DNA of 52,544 bases, taken from Thermaerobacter marianensis. Its GTDB lineage: Bacteria; Bacillota; Sulfobacillia; DVGY01. Below the pieces are notes generated by a model, which was not told the origin of the DNA, did not search any database, and saw only the letters and a list, made by a program, of their open reading frames with translations. Numbering within the stretch: the first letter of the stretch is position 1; each line of letters begins with the position of its first letter. A program made the translations under genes and the position numbers. Below, in pieces: positions 26,040 to 33,686 of the stretch. The DNA lies in NCBI GenBank assembly GCA_020724425.1, contig DYGY01000016.1, positions 1-52,544 of the forward strand, written 5' to 3'.

Positions 26040-26669
26040 ATGAGATTACAGGACCTCTATCTCAAGCATTTAAGAAATGGTGATGGTGCTACCGTTGATA
26101 TTACCGGCCTTGATGGCAATGAGACAACTCAAGGTATATGGATTGTAGATGAACCATTCTTCTATGTTGATATTGATAGTGGACTAGAGGTAGATGCTAA
26201 ACTACAAAGGCGGAAGGTTTGTGTTTATCTAGAGACAGGTATACATATATTCTTAGCCCATGTTAGACGTATGGAGGGTAAACGTTGGCGGATTAGTGTG
26301 GTAGGGGATATTTCAGTGTCTCATAGCAGGCAATACATTAGAATTCCGAGGAACTTTCCGGTTCAGATAGAGATTAAGAGGTGGCCTAAAGATTATGGTA
26401 GTAGAGATCTATTTGAGTTCTCGGCTGTCACTAGAGACATCAGTGCCGGTGGATTGGCTATATATGCTGATAAAGATCTTGTTATCGGTACTCTTGTTGA
26501 GGTAGAGTTTTCTGTAGAAGAGTGGCAGGATCTTGGACTTCTTGAAGCAGTTATTGTCAGAATGGAACATGAAGGAGAGGAACAGGTCTATGGTCTTCAA
26601 TTTATTAATGTGTCCCAGATGATTTTTAACAGGCTTGTTCGTCTGCTGGTTATAGAACGAAAAAGATGA
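26040..26669 (+). CDS. PilZ-domain c-di-GMP-binding protein (YpfB/YcgR-like)
   Basis: A 209-residue cytoplasmic protein. Residues 1-95 resemble the N-terminal YcgR/YpfB domain. The PilZ domain (about 98-205) has the c-di-GMP motif RQYIRIPRN (RxxxR) and, 35-40 residues on, RDISAGGLAIYAD (D/NxSxxG). Both motifs are intact, so c-di-GMP binding is expected. In relatives this protein brakes flagella or controls other surface functions. No flagellar genes are next to it. The start follows GGGAGAG. The gene ends at a bidirectional terminator shared with the acetyltransferase gene. Confidence 0.85.
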   Translation: MRLQDLYLKHLRNGDGATVDITGLDGNETTQGIWIVDEPFFYVDIDSGLEVDAKLQRRKVCVYLETGIHIFLAHVRRMEGKRWRISVVGDISVSHSRQYIRIPRNFPVQIEIKRWPKDYGSRDLFEFSAVTRDISAGGLAIYADKDLVIGTLVEVEFSVEEWQDLGLLEAVIVRMEHEGEEQVYGLQFINVSQMIFNRLVRLLVIERKR

Positions 26670-26691
26670 GTACCAAGAAGGCACTCATCTT
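26663..26691. terminator. Bidirectional terminator between the PilZ and GNAT genes
   Basis: AAGATGAGTACC (26663-26674), an AAGAA loop and GGCACTCATCTT (26680-26691) pair with one mismatch, followed by TAATTTTG on the plus strand and AAAATTA before it. It overlaps both stop codons. Confidence 0.75.
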
Positions 26692-27107
26692 AATTTTGTA
26701 TGTGGTTTCATGAAAGCAATTGAACCCGAGGCTGTTTCTGAGCCGTCTAGGAGAATAAATTTCTGTGTTCTGTAGAATCCTGCAGCGTTAGGTTCGGACA
26801 CAAGAATTTGCTGATAGCCCATATATGGTTCTATGAGTATCTGTAAGAGCGTAGTACCTACTCCTTTTCTCTGGTAGGCAGGATGAACTAGGATGTCCGT
26901 TATATATAGTGTAATTGCTTGATCGGAAATAGCTCTGCTTAATCCAATTAGTTCATCTTTGCTATAGGCAGCTACTACTCGGTCAGAGTTTTTTATTGCT
27001 TTTTCTAGAATATTAGGTTTGTTAGCATGGAGCCAACCGACTGAACCATAAAGGTTGGTTAATTCTTCCTTTTTGAGTTCGGGATTGACTACATAAGTAA
27101 TGACCAT
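26685..27107 (-). CDS. GNAT-family acetyltransferase
   Basis: A 140-residue N-acetyltransferase. The central acetyl-CoA motif is ITDILVHPAYQRKGVGTTLL (about 78-97), which is the GNAT A motif. Flanking segments (ELTNLYGSVGW near the start, NAAGFYRTQKF near residue 118) are those of the YhbS/aminoglycoside-acetyltransferase-like group. The substrate is unknown. It is convergent with the PilZ gene and starts 50 bases away from the lipoprotein gene on the same strand. The start follows TAGGAGGAG. Confidence 0.8.
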   Translation of the reverse strand: MVITYVVNPELKKEELTNLYGSVGWLHANKPNILEKAIKNSDRVVAAYSKDELIGLSRAISDQAITLYITDILVHPAYQRKGVGTTLLQILIEPYMGYQQILVSEPNAAGFYRTQKFILLDGSETASGSIAFMKPHTKLR

Positions 27108-27157
27108 CTAATCTCCTCCTAAGTGTATTTTTTAGGAAGAAAAGCGGAGTCTAACCA

Positions 27158-27670
27158 CTAGGAATCACCCTCTTTGGAGACTTTGCTCCTAATGATATCA
27201 TCAAGTATTGGCATGTACTCTGAACTATTCTCGATTAGTTCATGATATCTCTTTGGAAAGATCTTTTTGATATCTTTTTGATATGACGCTGTATCAGGAG
27301 CAGCGTGTTCACTTACTTTAACCATTATATCCTGACCATCTAGGTCTTGGGTGATGGTTAGGCGCAGTGGGAGGCTAACTCCAGATTTTAGTTCCCCGTT
27401 ATCGAATTCTTCGATTAGGGCCCAGATATATATAAAGATATCGTTGTTATCAACTTCAATACCATAGAGGTAGTATGCTGAATAGATTTGTCCGGTCCCT
27501 GAGAGTAATTCATGGTCTGTATTTTCAAGGTATGTGGTTATGACGCGGTCCACGATTTCAAGATCCGCTTCATCTGTTACTATGGTAGCGTTTTTTCCAA
27601 CTTCTTTGCCACATCCAGCCAGTATGAACATGGCCACTATAAGAATAAGTATCAACTTCAGTTGTTTCAT
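27158..27670 (-). CDS. Hypothetical lipoprotein
   Basis: A 170-residue extracellular lipoprotein. The signal peptide ends in FILAGC (Cys at about residue 20). The mature region has a repeated pattern of aromatic residues (SAYYLYGIEVDNNDIFIYIW) and no motif I recognise. The C-terminus is KVSKEGDS. I start it at the ATG at 27670 because it fits the signal peptide; the upstream extension has no ribosome binding site. It sits between the acetyltransferase and the methyltransferase, each on the minus strand, with no clear functional link. Confidence 0.7.
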   Translation of the reverse strand: MKQLKLILILIVAMFILAGCGKEVGKNATIVTDEADLEIVDRVITTYLENTDHELLSGTGQIYSAYYLYGIEVDNNDIFIYIWALIEEFDNGELKSGVSLPLRLTITQDLDGQDIMVKVSEHAAPDTASYQKDIKKIFPKRYHELIENSSEYMPILDDIIRSKVSKEGDS

Positions 27671-27799
27671 CCCTACTAACTCCCTTTCCAAATAAACAGT
27701 TCCCATAACCTCAGTAGTATTCGACAGAGATAGATGTATCCCTACCACATGTTGAAGATTATATCACAGGAATTTGTTGCTGACAAAAACATACATGAG

Positions 27800-28744
27800 T
27801 TAATTTTTGTAGGTTTGAACGTTTCTTTCCCAGAAGAAGCCTTCGGAGTAGCCTTGAATGGCTTTATTGTTATCTGCAAGTGCTAGTCTTTTTTCTGCTA
27901 GGCAGCAGTATTCTTCGTTGATGTCTATACCGATATACTGTCTTCCTAATTTTTTTGCTGTTACTGATGTGGTACCTGAACCTAGAAATGGGTCAAAGAC
28001 TATATCCTTAGGGTTGGTACTTGCTAGGATGATTTTGGCCATTAGTTTTTCGGGTTTTTGGGTTGGATGATCAGTGTTTTCTGGCATAGACCAAAAGGGA
28101 ACAGTTATGTCTGTCCAGAGGTTTGCTGGGTGTGTTAGTCTAAAGCGTCCAGCTTCTGTCTCTGTCCAGTCCTTTGGTGTTCCGTCATTGTTGGTATATG
28201 GAGCAATAACTTTTTTTTTGAGTTTTACTGTATCTACGTTAAATGTGTAATCTTTGCTCATTGTGCAAAACCAGATGTCTTCAGAGTTGTTTTTCCAATT
28301 GGTTTTGGCTCCTCGGCCTTTTTCTCTTTCCCAGGTGATCCTATTCTGTACATAAAAGTATTTTTGCGCTACTCTATGGATTGCTGTTGATGATCTCCAG
28401 TCGCCACAGATATATATGGATGCAGTGGGTTTTAGAATTCTGACAGTTTGGCTAAGCCAGGTATCAAGCCAGTCTTCATATCTGTCTAATGACATGCTTT
28501 TGAAGTTAAGGCCATTAAAGTTTCTGTCAAGGTTGTATGGTGGGTCTAGAAAGAGAAGATCAACTGATTGAGCTGGCATGAGCTCAATCAGTTGATTCAT
28601 GTCTCCAAGAATTGTTCTGTTAAGTATGGTTTCTATAGATAATTGTGAAGCATTAGCTATAGTTAGGAGTTTTGACTTATATAGGGATTGTTCTTCTTCT
28701 GTTAGTGTAATGGTTTTGTTTCTAGATGCACGGTTTTGTGGCAA
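27800..28744 (-). CDS. Orphan DNA methyltransferase, N6/N4 type
   Basis: A 314-residue DNA methyltransferase of the N6_N4_Mtase family. The catalytic motif LLFLDPPYNL (about 84-93) comes before the AdoMet motif FDPFLGSGTTSVTAKKLGR (about 254-272), the beta-class order. The DPPY motif points to adenine N6 (or cytosine N4) methylation. No restriction endonuclease is found nearby, so it is an orphan or regulatory methyltransferase. The TTG start at 28744 follows AGGTGA by six bases. The recognition sequence is unknown. It is downstream of the crp/fnr gene on the same strand, across a perfect inverted repeat. Confidence 0.85.
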   Translation of the reverse strand: MPQNRASRNKTITLTEEEQSLYKSKLLTIANASQLSIETILNRTILGDMNQLIELMPAQSVDLLFLDPPYNLDRNFNGLNFKSMSLDRYEDWLDTWLSQTVRILKPTASIYICGDWRSSTAIHRVAQKYFYVQNRITWEREKGRGAKTNWKNNSEDIWFCTMSKDYTFNVDTVKLKKKVIAPYTNNDGTPKDWTETEAGRFRLTHPANLWTDITVPFWSMPENTDHPTQKPEKLMAKIILASTNPKDIVFDPFLGSGTTSVTAKKLGRQYIGIDINEEYCCLAEKRLALADNNKAIQGYSEGFFWERNVQTYKN

Positions 28745-28775
28745 TTTTACTCACCTGCTTTTGAATGATAGGATG

Positions 28776-28801
28776 AGAGCGCTTGAGTTTTCAAGCGCTC
28801 T
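28776..28801. repeat. Perfect inverted repeat at the end of the crp/fnr gene
   Basis: AGAGCGCTTGA, GTTT and TCAAGCGCTCT form a perfect 11-bp stem with a four-base loop. It overlaps the stop codon of the regulator gene and precedes the methyltransferase gene. No T-run follows on either strand, so it may stabilise the 3' end or work as a weak terminator. Confidence 0.65.
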
Positions 28802-29477
28802 AGTGATTTGAATGAGCTATTTTTTCAAGTCTCTGTTTGTTATTGAAGTATAGTTCTGTTCTGGTTATGGTAATTAGGTCATCGTCAGCAAAACGATAGA
28901 GAAGTTTACAAACCATTTCTCTGGTCGTTCCCAAGCGTGAAGCCATTTCATCAAGGGTGATATCTCTTGGTACGGGAGCTTGATCAGCACCCTCGAACTG
29001 ATTCAGAAGCATCCTAGCCAGGCGCGATGACAGATGCTGGAAGGCAAGATCATCTATTACCTGGGTACATTGCATTACTCTTTTAGAGAGAACTTCACAC
29101 ACTGCTTTTAGTGCCTTTGTATTCTGGTCTACCATAGGCATAAAGTCTGACTGATGCCAGAGGTAAATGCTACACTTTTCTGCAGTTATTAATGATACAG
29201 GCATAGGCTCTTCTGAGAAGAGCGAATGAGCCCAGAATGGTTCGTCTTGTTTAACGTTTCTTAGTGTTAATGTTCTGCCTTCTGAGGACGTCTTGACTAG
29301 GTTGATTGAACCTTTGTCTACAATTAGAAGATTAGGCCATATCTCACCAATATGAGCTATGGTTTCTCCTTTATCATATTCCTTGTATGCAGCGAGTTGG
29401 CTAAGTGCTTTTATCTGTTCTAATTCCAACTCCTTGATAACAGGGAGTTTGGCAAGGTGGTCGATAAGTCGTTTCAA
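28800..29477 (-). CDS. Crp/Fnr-family transcription regulator
   Basis: A 225-residue regulator. The N-terminal effector domain (about 10-130) has the cNMP-barrel features GETIAHIGEIWPNLLIVDKG. The C-terminal winged helix (about 150-215) contains DEMASRLGTTREMVCKLLYR, the recognition helix. It lacks the N-terminal cysteine cluster of FNR, so it is not a typical Fe-S oxygen sensor. It is divergent from the membrane-protein run starting at 29658 and probably controls it. Relatives without Fe-S (DNR/NnrR type) sense NO or other gases, which is a guess here. The TTG start at 29477 follows GGGGGG by six bases. Confidence 0.85.
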   Translation of the reverse strand: MKRLIDHLAKLPVIKELELEQIKALSQLAAYKEYDKGETIAHIGEIWPNLLIVDKGSINLVKTSSEGRTLTLRNVKQDEPFWAHSLFSEEPMPVSLITAEKCSIYLWHQSDFMPMVDQNTKALKAVCEVLSKRVMQCTQVIDDLAFQHLSSRLARMLLNQFEGADQAPVPRDITLDEMASRLGTTREMVCKLLYRFADDDLITITRTELYFNNKQRLEKIAHSNH

Positions 29478-29555
29478 AATACTACCCCCCAAGTAAGCTT
29501 TTGCAGACGCTTTCTATATGTACATCTTATCGGATTTGCTATTGTCTTACAAGGC

Positions 29556-29604
29556 AATTCCGACAAATAATTTACCTTTTGGTAAAGACAATCATGTCGG
29601 ATTT
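29556..29604. promoter_or_regulatory. Nested palindromes between the crp/fnr gene and the membrane cluster
   Basis: A perfect inner palindrome TTTACCTTTTGGTAAA (29571-29586) lies within outer arms AATTCCGACA (29556-29565) and TGTCGGATTT (29595-29604), which pair with one mismatch. The centres lie within two bases of each other. Placed in the divergent intergenic region, it is a good candidate operator for the neighbouring regulator, though it does not match the TTGAT-N4-ATCAA consensus. Confidence 0.55.
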
Positions 29605-29657
29605 ATGAGAACGTATAGACAGGAACCCAATCTTTGATAAGGGAGGGTAGCTACTAG

Positions 29658-30179
29658 ATGAAAGTATTGCCGGTAAGTACTTGCTTGAGTATGGCAATGG
29701 TAAGTTTCATCCTTATTCGAACTTTGAAGAGTTTTGATAAGGTAGTCGAAACAAAAGGTTTCGCACTTTTCGGTTTTTTCTATCCTTTGCTGAGAAGTTT
29801 AGGTTTTGCAATATTATCGACTATTTCTTATCTGATTTGTAAAGGTACAGAATATGGTGTTAGCTTATCTTTGATGGTACCGGTCAGTTATGGTCTGTAC
29901 ATGTCCTTGCCGTACATCAGCTGGTTTACAGGCGAACTAACGGTTCTACTAGTGCTGATTGGAGTACTGTTGTATGAGCTAGAGAAGCGGGCAAACTTCC
30001 TAGTTTGTATCATCAGAAATACTACTTCATTAGCTAGGTGGAATCAGTCTTGGTTGGCGTTTACCGGTAGATTAACTCTCATTTCAGTCAATCTCCCATC
30101 ACAGTTTCTCCACAGCAATACTCTGGGTATATCCAGAGAAAAGGGGCTTGGATCACAGGGGTACCTCATTTACTGTTAA
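29658..30179 (+). CDS. Hypothetical polytopic membrane protein
   Basis: A 173-residue protein with an AGGGAGGG site eight bases before its ATG. Four predicted helices lie in the first 115 residues (around 5-22, 35-60, 68-88 and 92-110). The last 55 residues are polar and have no obvious structure, so a frameshift or a secreted tail is possible. I do not recognise it. It is the first gene after the nested palindrome and precedes the membrane cluster by 66 bases, but whether it belongs to it is unclear. Confidence 0.55.
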   Translation: MKVLPVSTCLSMAMVSFILIRTLKSFDKVVETKGFALFGFFYPLLRSLGFAILSTISYLICKGTEYGVSLSLMVPVSYGLYMSLPYISWFTGELTVLLVLIGVLLYELEKRANFLVCIIRNTTSLARWNQSWLAFTGRLTLISVNLPSQFLHSNTLGISREKGLGSQGYLIYC

Positions 30180-30245
30180 CAGGTGCTGAATGAGACTCCG
30201 GTTTGTGAAACGAGTAGCAAGATATGAGAGAGGGGACGTAGAACA

Positions 30246-31055
30246 ATGACTAATCGAGTAAATTATTCACTTGGTGCAATTGTTTCTTTAGCAGGTTCTT
30301 TATTAGGTATTGTTGGTTTCTTATGGTTGTTTACCGAATGGTGGCCACGTATGTTCGCTGCTGAAATGGCAAAAGGTCGTCCAGACGAAGCATTCATTGT
30401 TACATTTATTATCCCAGCATTGAACGACGTAGGTATAATTGGTAGTGTTGTTTTGGCAGTAGCTGCCTGGGGTTTCTTTAAGCAGAAGACTTGGGCATGG
30501 GGAGTAAGTATGGCTGGTATCGTATTGATGATGCAGGGTAGCTTCTTCCCAATGATTCCTGCTGCTAGTAGTGGATTGGCACCTATGTATGCAATCTTGT
30601 TTGTTCCAGTCTTTGCAATGTATCTGATTATGACTCTGTTTGTTCGTAAGGTAGATGGCAAGATTGTTACTCTCAGTATTGTAGCAGGTATGGCTTATGT
30701 CCTTACCTTCATGAATGGTATCGCCGCTACAAACCGCATTTGGCTATCAATTGAAGCTCATGGCTTAGGTGATTCATTGTTTGTTGCAGTAGAGAGACTA
30801 AACTGGTATGCAGCTATTGCATGGGGTATATTCGTGGTAGCACTACTTATGCAGCAGAAGTGGGCTCTTCCAGTTGGTATCGGCGCTGGTATCATGGGTT
30901 TTGCAGGTGGTATTCTTATCGCTTATGTCAGTATGGCATCCCATGGTGGTTTCTCAATGTTCACAGCAGGACCAATCTTCAGTGGTCTATTGTTAGTAAT
31001 GTTCTTATTACCCAAAGGACAGAAAGTTGTTACTGATTGGGTAGAGAAGGAATAA
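30246..31055 (+). CDS. Seven-span membrane protein of the respiratory cluster (hypothetical)
   Basis: A 269-residue integral membrane protein. About seven hydrophobic helices cover the chain; GFLWLFTEWWPRMFAAEMAK follows the first and NDVGIIGSVVLAVAAW lies in the second. Only two histidines are present (EAHGLG and ASHGGFS), so it is not a haem-rich subunit. It is not a family I know. It lies 168 bases before the histidine-rich protein on the same strand, in the same run closed by one terminator, so I infer it is an accessory or proton-channel subunit. The ribosome binding site is GAGAGGGG. Confidence 0.68.
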   Translation: MTNRVNYSLGAIVSLAGSLLGIVGFLWLFTEWWPRMFAAEMAKGRPDEAFIVTFIIPALNDVGIIGSVVLAVAAWGFFKQKTWAWGVSMAGIVLMMQGSFFPMIPAASSGLAPMYAILFVPVFAMYLIMTLFVRKVDGKIVTLSIVAGMAYVLTFMNGIAATNRIWLSIEAHGLGDSLFVAVERLNWYAAIAWGIFVVALLMQQKWALPVGIGAGIMGFAGGILIAYVSMASHGGFSMFTAGPIFSGLLLVMFLLPKGQKVVTDWVEKE

Positions 31056-31082
31056 GTACTTTATTTCGAGAAATATGTGAAA

Positions 31083-31166
31083 AACCTAACGATTAGGTTA
31101 TATGATTGGGTTTCCTAATAGGTCTTAAGGAGGAGTGAATAACTTTGAGAGTTTGTTTGCTCCTCC
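31083..31166 (+). promoter_or_regulatory. Two hairpins in the leader of the 510-residue gene
   Basis: AACCTAA (31083-31089) and TTAGGTT (31093-31099) form a tight stem. Further on GGAGGAG (31129-31135) pairs with CTCCTCC (31160-31166) across a 24-base loop. The second stem hides a ribosome-binding-like sequence that precedes a possible 11-codon TTG frame (31145-31180). It could attenuate the transcript or stabilise its 5' end. Inferred by eye. Confidence 0.4.
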
Positions 31167-31222
31167 CTAGATACACGTAGACTAAGGGTTTGAAAGAATG
31201 TTTCTAAGAAAGGAGAGGTTTC

Positions 31223-32755
31223 ATGCAGGCCTTAAAGAGTCGTTTTAAGTATTTATTTACTTCTACAAAAGGCTTAATTCTCTGGGCAATCGCTTTTGTC
31301 ATGATTATCACGGCTCTCTGGATGCCTTTATCGGGTCCCATGATTAGCTGGGGAATTCGTGATATCGCCGTAGACATTATCGGATATGACCTGGTGCATT
31401 CAGAGCGTGAGGGCAGGCTGGTAATGCTCTATCATAGTATTGCCATGGCTGTAGTCGCAATTGTAGTCTATATGATTACAGGATACTTCAAAATGGAGGA
31501 GCACTATCGGGTCTGGGCAAACGCTACCGTAACTGTTGGTTATCATTTAGCAGCTATATTCGGAATGTGGTTTGCATATTTTGGACATAACTGGACTCAT
31601 CATGCTTTATATCTGTTCGGATTGTCCTTGGTCTTCTTTGCAGGTATGATTCTTGCTGTGGCATTATGGCCTTGGCAGGACAAGTACAAGATTAAGGATC
31701 CAAAATCACCATATGGTCACACTAAGTCTGGTCTTGATCTAGAGAGAACTGCTTTGTGGGTTCTTGTTATTGCCATGTTAGGTTCTGCAGCTTTAGGTGC
31801 CTGGGCAGGAGCATACTTCGGTAATGGCTTTGAGGCATTCCTTGCAGAGGATACAATACGTCATCCTTACAAGACTTTGCAGCAGAAGGCAGTTATTGGG
31901 CATTTGCATATCATGTTAGCGTTGATTGCCATGTCCTTACCAGTTATCCTTAGTCGCTGGTATGATTTCAAAGGTATTCTACACAACATTGGTATGAGAC
32001 TAATGATTTTTGGTGGTGTGGTCATCACTCTTGGTGCTTGGTCTGTAACTGTAACACCTCATGCACACACGATCATCTATTTTGGTGCAACTGCTTCGAT
32101 GATGACCGCTCTCTTCTTGGTTATCTATGGCTTTGATCAGCTAATTAAGAATCATGTCAAAGAGGAGCAGTATGAAAAACCGACTTTTGGTCAGAAGTTC
32201 AAGGGTCTCTTCAAGGACCCATTGAAGTTTGGTCCATTGTGGCAGATGATCTACTTTAACTTCACCATGAGTGGTGTAGGTATCTTCATGGCAGTCAAAT
32301 TGTCAGATATCTTCCGTGTCTGGCCTCATAGTGAAGAAAGAATTGTTCTTGTGGGTCACTGGCATGTTCTATCAGGTATTGTTGCAACAATTATCATTCT
32401 TTGGTTTGCTGATGTTCTCGGGCTAAGAGGCAAGGTACGTAAGTGGTTTGGTTGGTCAGTAATTATCGGTTCCGATATTGCTTTTGGTGCTGTAACAATT
32501 TATGAGATGAAGCGTCTTTTCACGAGTGAATATATGGAGCAACCAGTTATTAATGCAACATGGCTTGCTATCGATATCGGTTTAGGTTTAACAATGCTTG
32601 CCGTTGGTGCATTCCTGGTATGGCGTTTAGTCGATCTCTTTAAGCATCAGGGTATGTGGACTCGTGAAGTCAAGCATGAGTTAGGTTTTGAACCAACGCC
32701 AACTGATGAGATGATTTCAGGAGAAACTGGGACTGAACAGGAGGTGTCGCAATGA
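31223..32755 (+). CDS. Histidine-rich polytopic membrane protein, candidate haem-bearing subunit
   Basis: A 510-residue protein with about twelve predicted helices, similar in size to haem-copper oxidase or NO reductase subunit I. Histidines fall in or near helices: His71, His108, His122/126/127, then HxH pairs His227/229 (IGHLHIML), His280/282 (TPHAHTIIYFG) and His379/381 (VGHWHVLSG). The TPHAHTIIYFGA block recalls the helix-X HxH region of haem-copper enzymes. The canonical HPxVY and separate HH copper motifs are not evident, so a standard oxidase is not proven. A strong AGGAGAGG site precedes it. The stop overlaps the lipoprotein start (ATGA). The CtaB gene nearby supports a haem-bearing role. 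Three HxH pairs in one chain are unusual. Confidence 0.6.
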   Translation: MQALKSRFKYLFTSTKGLILWAIAFVMIITALWMPLSGPMISWGIRDIAVDIIGYDLVHSEREGRLVMLYHSIAMAVVAIVVYMITGYFKMEEHYRVWANATVTVGYHLAAIFGMWFAYFGHNWTHHALYLFGLSLVFFAGMILAVALWPWQDKYKIKDPKSPYGHTKSGLDLERTALWVLVIAMLGSAALGAWAGAYFGNGFEAFLAEDTIRHPYKTLQQKAVIGHLHIMLALIAMSLPVILSRWYDFKGILHNIGMRLMIFGGVVITLGAWSVTVTPHAHTIIYFGATASMMTALFLVIYGFDQLIKNHVKEEQYEKPTFGQKFKGLFKDPLKFGPLWQMIYFNFTMSGVGIFMAVKLSDIFRVWPHSEERIVLVGHWHVLSGIVATIIILWFADVLGLRGKVRKWFGWSVIIGSDIAFGAVTIYEMKRLFTSEYMEQPVINATWLAIDIGLGLTMLAVGAFLVWRLVDLFKHQGMWTREVKHELGFEPTPTDEMISGETGTEQEVSQ

Positions 32756-33663
32756 AACGTCTGACATTAGTTCTGGCAGTTCTGTTGATTGGTTTGCTGG
32801 CTAGTGGCTGTGGAGCTGTACCTGAGACTCCAAAAGGAGTATCATTATATACTGAAGCTGGCGTAGATCCTGATGCTTGGGCTTTGGTACCAGCAGGAGA
32901 ATTCTTGTCAGGTCAGTATGAAGAAGTTGTAAATCTTGATTATGATTATGAAATTAAAAAGACACCTGTAACGAATGCTCAGTATGCACAGTATTTAACA
33001 GAGGCATTAGCTGCAGGAACCATTATAATTGAAGATAGTGAGATTAAAGGTTACTATCCTGGTGATCCATATAACGGTGGTAAGCATGAAGTTGAAATTA
33101 CTGAAGGCTATTATATTCATATGCCTTTAGGTTTAGAAGAAAATAGAATTTTCTTTGATGGACAGAACTTCACTGTTAAAGCAGGTTATGAGAATCACCC
33201 AGTAACTATGGTTACCTGGTTTGGTGCAAAAGCATATGCTGATTTCTATGGCTGGCGCTTGCCAAGTGATCATGAATGGGAAAAGGCAGCTAGAGGTACT
33301 GATGGTAGACCTTTCCCATGGGGTGATGAGATTACCTATAATCACGCTAATTTCTATAAGAGTGGTGGTCCATTCCAGACCTCTAGCGGTTATAGTGATA
33401 CAACACCTGTTGGTTTCTATAACGGTTCAACTTATGGTGATTTCAAAACCTATGATGCCAAGAGTCCTTACGGAGTCTATGATATGGCAGGTAACGTTCA
33501 GGAATGGACAGGTACCTTATGGTATCAGCTCCACGATCGTAAGATGTGGGGAGCAAACAAGCAGAGCTTTGAGAACTACGTGAGAATTTGGAAATATGAT
33601 AGTGCAACTCCAACCTATTACAGCCCAAATACTGGCTTTAGAGTTGCAAGAGATGCTGAATAG
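32752..33663 (+). CDS. Lipoprotein with FGE/SUMF1 fold, no catalytic cysteines
   Basis: A 303-residue extracytoplasmic lipoprotein. The lipobox LLASGC puts the lipid on Cys20. The rest is a formylglycine-generating-enzyme/SUMF1 (C-type-lectin-like) domain with the motifs WALVPAGEFLSG, PVTNAQYAQYL, HPVTMVTWFGAKAYADFYGW, RLPSDHEWEKAARG, FPWGD, YDMAGNVQEWTG and a final TGFRVAR. There are no other cysteines in the chain, so copper binding and formylglycine formation are excluded. It is likely a structural or binding subunit. Its start overlaps the stop of the 510-residue gene (ATGA), so the two are coupled. I infer it is an outer-face subunit of the same complex. Confidence 0.8.
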   Translation: MKRLTLVLAVLLIGLLASGCGAVPETPKGVSLYTEAGVDPDAWALVPAGEFLSGQYEEVVNLDYDYEIKKTPVTNAQYAQYLTEALAAGTIIIEDSEIKGYYPGDPYNGGKHEVEITEGYYIHMPLGLEENRIFFDGQNFTVKAGYENHPVTMVTWFGAKAYADFYGWRLPSDHEWEKAARGTDGRPFPWGDEITYNHANFYKSGGPFQTSSGYSDTTPVGFYNGSTYGDFKTYDAKSPYGVYDMAGNVQEWTGTLWYQLHDRKMWGANKQSFENYVRIWKYDSATPTYYSPNTGFRVARDAE

Positions 33664-33686
33664 TTAAGAAGGGAGAGAGGCTAACC

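Noticed and set aside
28776-28801. Inverted repeat after crp/fnr as a strong terminator
   Set aside because: No T-run follows on either strand, so I list it only as an inverted repeat with uncertain function.
27800-29477. Restriction-modification system
   Set aside because: No endonuclease or specificity subunit in the neighbourhood; only the methyltransferase is found.
31345-31630. HHALY in the 510-residue protein read as the haem-copper HxxxY cross-link motif
   Set aside because: It stands before, not after, the expected helices and combines HH and HxxxY in five residues, unlike the known arrangement. Likely chance.
32752-33663. Formylglycine-generating enzyme for a sulfatase
   Set aside because: No catalytic cysteines and no sulfatase gene in the window.
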